A stretch of 64,000 nucleotides of DNA, taken from positions 149,087-213,086 of the forward strand of contig CAXAMN010022917.1 of the NCBI GenBank assembly GCA_963970005.1, written 5' to 3'. Below are positions 57,401 to 64,000 of this stretch, in pieces. A program made the translations under genes and the position numbers. The stretch's first letter is position 1. Each line of letters begins with the position of its first letter. The DNA comes from Durusdinium trenchii (lineage: Eukaryota > Sar > Dinophyceae > Suessiales > Symbiodiniaceae). The notes under the pieces are model-generated. The model searched no databases. It was not told the origin of the DNA and worked only from the letters and a program-made list of their open reading frames with translations.

Positions 57401-60400
57401 CTTTAACCATTCAATCATTGATTGCTATGTTGCAGCACGTGAGTGAAGTAGCTCTCACACATGTTAATCTGCGATGCACTTGTCACAATTGCATCAACTC
57501 AACTCAGGAAATGTTGGATCCTGTCTTGTAAAACGCCCCAGTAGCAAACGATGGAGGGAGTCTCAATAGCATGAGTCCCACAAAACTGGCTTACTGTAAG
57601 AATTGCCCAGCAAGGCCACAAAAGAAAATGAACGGCATTCTTGTTGATGAATAAAAACACATGAACAGAACAATATCTTTGATGTTGCTGGTGCTGCTGG
57701 ATGGGTGGTCAATGCCAGTGAACAACAAAAAATCAATGAGAGACTTGAATATATAGCTATATATACTGTATGTATAAATGTATATGAATATCTGTATATA
57801 TATATCTAATAATATCTAATAATATATACTGTATCACTATTTGTGTATTTGTCTAAAACCAACCCCCAAACTAATTCAAGACTTCCATCCAATTTTACCC
57901 GACACGGACCCGGATCTAGGCCTGTGACCCTGTGCTTCTGGGTTTGCGCCCTGAGCTCGCCCACTTGACAAAGGATCAGCTTGGTGCTTGGTGCCTTCGT
58001 CCCGGCAGTCACCAGGCCGGTGACCATCAAGTGGGTCGTTGTAGGGGAGATCTGCTCGGGCAACGCTTGGCCTGGCACGATGGCGAGCCACCGGAGGGCT
58101 TCCTCCACGTCCTGCAGGCTGATGCCGTACCTGAGGAGTGCTGGACCCAGGGGGTCTCTGCTTTCTGGCGATTTTTGGGTTGGGGGATGAGTGCTGGACT
58201 CCATTTGGGAGCTGTGCTCTGGGATCCCGATTGCAAATTGCATCCGCTGTTGCTCCAATCAGCATCCGCAGTCGCACGAAGCATGCCCTCATGGAAAGTG
58301 GTGCTGTCAAAGAAATGGGCCACCGTTCCGAAGGTTTCCTTTCTCTACCAAGAGCAGCTTTCCTTGCGCTCTTTTTCCCGTGATGTGCAATCTCCAAGAT
58401 TGGTCGGTCCTCGGGTCATTGTCAAACAATAGATTCAATAGAGTGATGGGATAGAAAAATATGCTCAATCTAGATGGTGCTGGTGTTGCCACTGAAAGTA
58501 GGTGATGGTGGGTCCTCATGTGGGTTCAATGGCTTTGCTCCATCAACTCTAGACTCAAAAACTTGATCGTGACATCAGTCACAACTCCTGAATTACCTGC
58601 AACTCGCACCACCCTGTTCGCATTGTAGGCTGACAAAGTCTTCCAAGTCCTCGAATGGTTTTCGGACAAACCATTTAACATCCACTTGGGCAGAAGGAGT
58701 CGCCTTCGCACCATTACATGATTGCTTTGTTCTCGCCCTATGGCCCTATGGATCCACGGATCCACCCTCTTTGTCAGGTTATGTTTTTTTTAAGACTCTC
58801 TTTTTTACACATAGATAACAATTATAGCCATTGGAGGATCCAACATGCTCCCAATGTATGTGGATCTGTCGGGATGATGCCAAGAACTGTCTTTCGGTGC
58901 CCAGGCACTTGGTGAGCTCGTTGATGTCCGGAACGATCGTCGGATATTTGGCGATGAACTTTTCCTGAAGACGAAAAAGAAGTCATGGAACCAAAAAAAA
59001 ACCAATGAAACGTTGGGCTTCAAGATGCTCCAAGAGCTTCAAGATTCTCCAAATGCCGTGGGGTTCGGACTGGGGAGGGTTCCAGGGGTCAGTCCACTCA
59101 GTGTCCACTCACACCGGTTCTTGGAACCCCTGGAAACTATAAAAGCACTCACCCATATGGAGGCCATGGGTCCAGTTGATGCAAGGCATCCACAAACCGA
59201 AAGAAACAAATAGACTGGACACAGCAAAAATAAATTCCAGCAAACATATTGCACCGATTGGAATTGAGTACTGCACCGCGCATTGAAAAAACAATGCCAA
59301 ACACACGAGAGGTAGTACAACTGCACAAATTGTCACCTGCACAAGTGCCTTCACACTTAATTTTGACATACTTGTAAATTTCTCGTACTTTATCATATAA
59401 GCTGGAGGCTGAACTGCTTCTGCAGAAGTGTAAAACACCGAAACGACCGACACCTGCTGAAACCTCTCACTCGCTGAAATATCCCTTGTGCTATTAGAAG
59501 ACAGAAGATCACCCCTCTCCGGCGTCCATTGTTCCCAGGTTCATCCGGTCGGACGAAGCTTGGCCATGTGAGCAGCAAGCTGTCTACTCCGTTGGCTCTT
59601 GCGGTGACCATTTCCCCCCACGCACCACTTGCGCGTGAGGATGTCGGGGCTGCACAGCACCAAGAAGGTTTGAGTATCCTCACCCGCTGACTCGATGATC
59701 GGAGATCGCAAACAAGGTCTGAGTTCTATGATGCTCTATGGTTGAAGGAGGAAATCACTGTGGAGCTCAGGATGCCCAATGGTACAGGATGATGTCCATT
59801 TTCTTTTCCCGGGCCACCTCATCAATCGGTGCACCGATTCTGCAGCAAGCTTTCAGGAACTCCTTAAGGTGGTCTCAACTCGCAGCAATTGCTTCACTGT
59901 CTATAAGGCGTTGGGTCTGTTTGTTTTTTCGAACCCTCTATGGCAAAGATGTGTTGAAAACGGGTCCCAGTGATGGAGCAAATCAAGTCCGAGTCTTAAA
60001 CAACTATATAAAAAATAGGCAAAGCCCAAAGACATCCAAAGACCATCAACAAGAAAAACACAAAAAAGGGTTGGAGACTGGGTTGGAGGGGTTCCATGGA
60101 ACTTTCAGATTCAGGGCTTCAATGGGTCGGGCCCACTTAAAAGGTAAATTGCAAGAAGCCCTGACTGGTGAACCTCAAGGCTTCCTCTCAGCTTCAAGTT
60201 CATTCAACAAAACTTGTAAACTTATAGAAAATTATGTTTCTTTCCTCCACACCAACACTTCAGGATCGAAATCCTTAAGTCCCCACCACACCACATCTCA
60301 CCAGCGCACCAATATGGAGTTCCTCTCCAACAAATTTTCCCGATTCAGTTGTGACAAAGGCGAACGGCCAATTCAGGTCGCAACACCGGTAAGTCCAATC

Positions 60401-63400
60401 GGTCCAAACTTGCTCGCGCTGCCTGGCCCACGTAGCTGAAGAGCCGTGTCAAGTCGTTCAAGTCATCGCAGTCGATGAAGGTCTTCGTCCCGGGCCTCAG
60501 CGTCCAACGGACGTGGCGCGGAAGCGTTCAGTCAGTCGAGTCAGCGGCAAACGGGGTGGAAATGAAAGATGTGTTGCCACAACCTAGCATGTCAATCAAT
60601 GTGTGGTAAACCAAAAATATCTGCAGACATAGTAGGGACATAGTGGAAGAGATATGATTTGCACAAAAGCAGCATGAAATCAACGAATTAACGAGAACAC
60701 AGCTGAGACAAGGCAATTGGAATAGACATATTATAGACATTGTCTGAGGGCCACGTCTATACAAGTCCCAAAGATTGTCATACAATCGCCTATTGTCGCA
60801 CTGTATCAACCCAAACCTTAACAGCTAAGCAAGCAACAAGAACAATGGCTGACCCATGACAAGAAGCAAACGCTGTTCCAGCTCCATCTTCAAGAGCCTT
60901 GGGAGGCAAAAAACATCGGCGATGACATCGGCTGGAACGCGCAGCGGAACGCGCAGCCAAGGGTTCCGGAAACCAACTGGAACGAGCCGAACGGTCCCTG
61001 CAAAACAAGGGGGCGATCCATGGCCCACTCGGACACATTGCGACAGGTGGCGCGGACAGGTGGTGTGGATAAGGGGTACGGATCGAAACACGGTGGCTGA
61101 TGGACCCAGGAACATCCGGGACCTGGTTTGGGTCCAAAAAAATGGTCCAAGGTTCTTTCGAGCTGCCCAAGCTATGCCAGTAAGGCCAGAATCTCACCTT
61201 GAACAACTGCCCAGCCTGGATCAGGTTCCATGCCGATGGTCCTCTCCCCGCACCATTGCCAATGATGCAGCTACTACATGGCAAGTGACAAAAGCTTTGT
61301 CAGGATTTGTCATGCTGGCCCATTCTCCATCAGGCAGAATGGGGCCGAGGAAGGGATCTGAGAAACACCACCCGAAACCCACTGTGAACGGCGCAACCCA
61401 GGAACCTTGCCATTGAGCCTGCAGCATTCTTTTGGTGGCACAGGAAGTACCGGAACCTTAGGGCAGTCTCATGCAGTCTCACTGGTGGCGGCGAGTCTGA
61501 CAGGCGACGGTCGCAACTGTAGAACAATGAATTCAGGTCTACCTAAATCAACCGTCGGGGTGTTAAGAACTTTGAAGAAAAAAGGCATCTGCACCACCTG
61601 GCGCCCGCCATGAAGACTCCTTTTTGTGCGCAAACGAACTTGTTACCACAAATTTGAACAGAATGTACGGTCTCAATCAACAGGCACTTCGTGATGCACG
61701 GTTGCTTAATGTCAACTGTCAACAACCCAGGTTGAGGAATCATTTGACATGGCAGTTGGCTAGACATATATATATATATATATAATAAATAAATAAACCA
61801 TATATAAACGTGATAAAAGGTGTATCTATACATCTAACAGTCTATATAAACACATATGATTTGGGTCTATCCTATTACCAGTAACAGTGGATGATGATGG
61901 TTAGTAAAGGATAGTAAAGGCCTTTCTCAAACATATTCTATTATAGAGTTATATTAATAACTGATAACTGTTTACTGACTGTCACAGGTAATTAGTAGGA
62001 CAAACCCAACATATGAGCTTCTCCCAAGGTCTACGGCCTTTCGAGAAAAAAAAACGCCTGGGGCCACACCTCGACGACCATCCAGTCCAGGCACTGCTTA
62101 CGGTATTTCTGTTGGAAGTGCTTAAAGATGCCGTGGCCAATCGTTCCCAAGATGGAGAGGCACATCAGCATCAAGAAAAGCATCACCTCTGAGGAGTCCA
62201 TGACGTGGTCACCCCCAGAGTCACGTGAACGTTTTGGTGTGGATGTGGTCGAACACATGCAGCGAAAAATCACCATCCGTTGGCCCTAGCTGAGAAAATT
62301 CCTGCTCGAGCCTTTCAAGAGCTTTGAAAACAAGCCTTAGCAAAGTTTAAGTAATGCAGGGGATTCCCTCTATGGGTCTTGGAACTCCTCTGACAAGCAA
62401 TCCGTTTTTTGGGGATGATTGTGTTTGTGAGTTCTTTTTTTTGGGGCGGCCTGGGGGACAGCACTAGGTACCCATACCTCCGTGAAGCTTTTGCCAATCT
62501 CTCTCCCCAAGCAAATTTGCCGACGCGAGGGTGCTGCATGATGTTGTATGTGGGAGGTGCTCTTGAAAAAGGATCCGTGTTAGATACGTTCTACAAAGCA
62601 CATGCACAAAAAGCAGCGCTTTTGCCAAATTCCTTTGACCAAAAGTATCCAAAAGTCACCTGTTGCAGGCCCCCCTTCCAGTCTACCATCCTCCAACCTG
62701 CTGCCGAAGAACCACCACCATTGTCGCTCCTGGATCTGAATCCTTCACCGAGATGGCGCCTGGGATTGCGTGCGCCACATGCCACGCCATGTCACGCCAT
62801 CGCACGATGGAAGCCACGCACTGTACTTTCTCAAGATCTATCAGCCAAACCATGCATGGATGAGCACTGGGTTGGCGCAAATGCAGTGGCAGGTATCGCT
62901 TAATTTTAGATAATTTTAGGGCTCCAACCTGCTCCAACTACTTCAAAAGCTACTTCAACCCACCACCACGCCCAGCTGTGAAATGGAGGCACTTGGAGCC
63001 CCACGTGAGGGATATATGTTCATCTCGCCCGCTTCTTTCTCAAAAACCAAGGTGCCCAGAATGAGAATCACCAGCATGCCAGCCAGGAGCACATTGTCCA
63101 AACAATTGCAAATCCTCAGGGCCCATGCAGGATCCCACACTGAGGGCGGCCCACCACGACCCGCGGAACAGCCATTGCTCCTCTTGCTACGACCAGCGGA
63201 AATCCAACATCACAGCAAAGGGATGCTTTCGTGGAGGGAAAAGAGGGTTGAAACCGGTGAACATCCAAGGTGATTCATGCATGTGGGATGTCCTATCAAT
63301 GTGCCCACGCGTAAACGGCCACTTTGCCATGTCAAACGAGCATCCTCCGCAAGGAAAAGGAAAGTATGGCAGTTGCAAGAACTACGCAATTCAGTTGGGT

Positions 63401-63981
63401 CGATCTCGAATTCAGGTGCAGGACAAGTGCTTCATTCAGGGAACTGAGAGGCCTCCTGCTACTGGCTGCCCTAAAATAATATCGAATTTAATTTTTGGCT
63501 TAAGTTAAACAATGATCTGTAGCCGGAACTTTCAGGTGGCGGCCTAGAAATAAGGATGCAATTAAACATGTTTCGACTATGAGGAATGATTTGATGCTGC
63601 CAAAGACTTGGAATTGATCCCACAATGTAGGTAAACGTCAAAGTAGCATACAATATATATATATACATACAGTATATATTATGATTTGTATGTACTTCCT
63701 GGTCGGCTCTCTCCGGCGGAGAGGACATGTATATAATTGGTGATGTCAAGTCACTTCTCCCAAGTAAAGGGATCACTCATCCCAAGTAAAGGTTGAGTGA
63801 TCAGAAACATCAACATGAACAGCTGTGTTTTCCAGTGCCCCAAAATGGCCAGACCTACCTCACCAACTCATGAGACCAAAACCCGCTCCGCAGCTCCGGG
63901 GGTTCGGTGAACTGCCAAGGAGCAGGAAACGCCATGGCTTGAAGAAGGCCACCATGATGGAGTTGAAAATCAAGATGATGC
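51349..63981 (-). CDS. Gene B: tandem paralogue of gene A, 5' part outside the window
   Basis: Seventeen minus-strand exons match gene A exons in sequence, order, phase and mostly in length. The first visible exon is the membrane segment ending KPWRF, so the ectodomain lies beyond position 64,000. Two intron positions differ from gene A, and the exon carrying the TIR WCxxE motif has a one-base insertion in a G run (59,614-59,619). Substitutions between A and B fall largely at synonymous third positions in the exons I checked, which supports these frames as coding. Left of 51,349 the C-terminal exons are less certain (48.1-49.2 kb candidates). Same strand and same architecture as gene A imply a tandem duplication. 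Confidence 0.75.
51522..51614 (-). CDS. Gene B exon: FQEIAVVFVPQNYASTHEDL
   Basis: Paralogue of 2,214-2,306, equal length (31 codons). Acceptor TGCAG|GT, GC donor CAG|GCCGTT. Confidence 0.9.
53534..53642 (-). CDS. Gene B exon: IPVITEDAFEMPSPAFFAEL
   Basis: After CCCCAG|G reads IPVITEDAFEMPSPAFFAEL and continues KLTDDEFFAKCG to GT donor GGT|GTGAAA. Part of the second TIR-like module: a core strand (IPVIT) then helix. Confidence 0.8.
53737..53798. repeat. Inverted-repeat element, ATCTTCCAAC family
   Basis: ATCTTCCAACTATG with right arm TTGGAAGAT, 62 bp; shorter core than the other copies. Confidence 0.7.
54641..54705 (-). CDS. Gene B exon: LLICSHGCFKSEQLQTW
   Basis: Paralogue of 7,154-7,227, three codons shorter at the 5' end. 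GC donor TG|GCGCC, phase 2, joins to IPVITEDAF. Confidence 0.85.
55088..55148 (-). CDS. Gene B exon: LKPKLLGTNLPLPS
   Basis: Paralogue of 8,257-8,299, longer at the 3' end (continues IQLSGL) with a GA donor CTT|GAGGCT. Acceptor CACAG|G. Confidence 0.7.
55559..55650. repeat. Inverted-repeat element, ACACTCCATGG family, copy 1
   Basis: ACACTCCATGGGGCTGCCAT with right arm GGCAGTCCCATGGAGTGT around CCGATCAATTGACCCC. Confidence 0.85.
55981..56080. repeat. Inverted-repeat element, ACACTCCATGG family, copy 2
   Basis: CCCAGACACTCCATGGGACT to AGTCCGATGGAGTGTCTGGG; core nearly identical to copy 1, 330 bp away in the same intron. Confidence 0.9.
56240..56298 (-). CDS. Gene B exon: VLVDPMNSEAVAAAMVLSSL
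   Basis: Matches VLVDPQDTEAMATALVLLSL of gene A. Acceptor GCGAG|GTG, GC donor CCT|GCTACT. If not spliced, a TAG stop follows a few codons later. Confidence 0.8.
56897..56929 (-). CDS. Gene B micro-exon: SFTSEYGTNFP
   Basis: 33 nt, 11 codons, between CCCAG and GC donor CCCC|GCGCCT. Gene A carries the equivalent residues in the first part of a single exon (10,761-10,862). Confidence 0.7.
57995..58130 (-). CDS. Gene B exon: YGISLQDVEEALRWL
   Basis: Paralogue of 11,081-11,215. Acceptor CTCAG|GT, GC donor AAG|GCACCA. Continues LPEQISPTTTHLMVTGLVTA and GTK. Confidence 0.85.
58901..58964 (-). CDS. Gene B exon: KFIAKYPTIVPDINELTKCL
   Basis: Paralogue of 11,395-11,458, equal length. Acceptor TTCAG|G, GC donor CTGG|GCACCG where gene A has GA. 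Confidence 0.9.
59543..59678 (-). CDS. Gene B exon: TIR WCxxE region, frameshifted
   Basis: Reads DTQTFLVLCSPDILTRKWCV in one frame and GEMVTARANGVDSLLLTWPS then FVRPD in the next. A run of six G (plus-strand C at 59,614-59,619) is one base longer than needed, so the frame breaks between V and the catalytic-position E. Could be an assembly error in a homopolymer or a real disabling mutation. GA donor GGAT|GAACCT. Confidence 0.8.
60423..60495 (-). CDS. Gene B exon: TIR strand B, TKTFIDCDDLNDLTRLF
   Basis: Paralogue of 14,591-14,663, equal length. Many third-position differences (GAC/GAT, CTC/TTG) with an unchanged protein indicate purifying selection. GC donor CAG|GCAGCG. Confidence 0.9.
60868..60897 (-). 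CDS. Gene B micro-exon: LLKMELEQRL
   Basis: 30 nt, one codon longer than the gene A exon. Acceptor CCAAG|G, GC donor TTT|GCTTCT. Phase 2 joins to PGTKTF. Confidence 0.75.
61406..61456 (-). CDS. Gene B exon: TIR strand A, RYFLCHQKNAAGSMA
   Basis: Paralogue of 16,400-16,450, equal length and same protein. GT donor AG|GTTCCT; gene A has GC. Confidence 0.85.
61766..61800. repeat. TA microsatellite
   Basis: ATATATATATATATATATA run followed by AATAAATAAA. Similar TA runs occur at 14,390-14,440, 29,170, 29,810 and 63,650. Confidence 0.9.
62083..62186 (-). CDS. Gene B exon: last membrane helix before TIR domain
   Basis: Paralogue of 16,826-16,929, equal length. Reads VMLFLMLMCLSILGTIGHG and IFKHFQQKYRKQCLDW. 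GA donor TG|GATGGT. Confidence 0.85.
62716..62759 (-). CDS. Gene B exon: GAISVKDSDPGATMV
   Basis: Paralogue of 18,719-18,762, equal length, GT donor GTG|GTGGTT. Joins in phase to VMLFL of the next exon. Confidence 0.85.
63056..63114 (-). CDS. Gene B exon: ICNCLDNVLLAGMLVIL
   Basis: Paralogue of 19,624-19,682, equal length. Membrane helix. GC donor TGG|GCACCT, acceptor CTGAG|G. Confidence 0.85.
63924..63981 (-). CDS. Gene B exon: IILIFNSIMVAFFKPWRF
   Basis: Paralogue of 20,250-20,307, equal length and phase. Acceptor GCCAG|GC, donor CT|GCTCCT (GC). First gene B exon inside the window. Confidence 0.85.
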
Positions 63982-64000
63982 CTGGCTTGAGCAGAAAAAT

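Noticed and set aside
59738..60439. 233-codon plus-strand open frame
   Set aside because: No motif; its end overlaps the antisense of the conserved TIR exon 60,423-60,495.
1..64000. CRISPR arrays, bacterial operons, tRNA or rRNA genes
   Set aside because: No regularly spaced identical repeats with unique spacers, no Shine-Dalgarno-led frames, and no recognisable tRNA or rRNA signature on reading both strands; small RNAs could still be missed without a covariance-model scan.

Overview
This is a eukaryotic window, most likely from a dinoflagellate of the Symbiodiniaceae or a close relative. That is inference from four signs: genes cut into many exons of 30-180 bp with introns of roughly 0.2-2 kb; acceptors that are almost always AG followed by G; donors that are mostly GC or GA rather than GT; and dispersed CTAGTAGC-type repeats and short inverted-repeat elements. 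There are no bacterial operons. The long open frames that can be read are mostly antisense shadows of exons or translations of simple repeats.

Reading the minus strand and chaining short exons by phase and by comparison of two copies reveals two tandem paralogous genes on the same strand. Gene A runs from about 43,704 (signal peptide) down to about 1,062, with about 40 exons and roughly 3.5 kb of coding sequence recovered. Gene B enters from beyond the right edge (first visible exon 63,981) and runs left to at least 51,349, probably to about 48 kb. At least eleven exon pairs have exactly the same length in A and B (for example 65, 93, 64, 73, 51, 104, 44, 59 and 58 nt) and the same intron phase, while the introns share no obvious sequence.

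Domain order in gene A, N to C: signal peptide (43.7 kb); an ectodomain resembling OpuAC/periplasmic substrate-binding proteins (41.5-34.3 kb); cysteine-rich modules resembling ephrin-receptor/GCC2-GCC3 repeats (32.5-28.4 kb); several membrane segments (28.4-16.8 kb); a TIR domain spread over seven exons (16.45-11.4 kb); a helical linker (11.4-8.3 kb); a second, degenerate TIR-like module (8.3-2.2 kb); and a charged C-terminal tail (1.8-1.0 kb). Gene B shows the same order from the last membrane segments onward. The proteins look like large surface receptors with a cytoplasmic TIR signalling module that keeps the likely catalytic glutamate.

The A/B intergenic region (about 43.8-47.5 kb) holds a 460-bp direct repeat, two copies 97% alike by eye, flanking 614 bp that include a strong hairpin. 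Introns carry several families of 60-100 bp inverted-repeat elements, a 1.2-kb CTT-rich tract with a 10-N assembly gap, a CAG tract, a cluster of GCCTACGC words, and several minisatellites.
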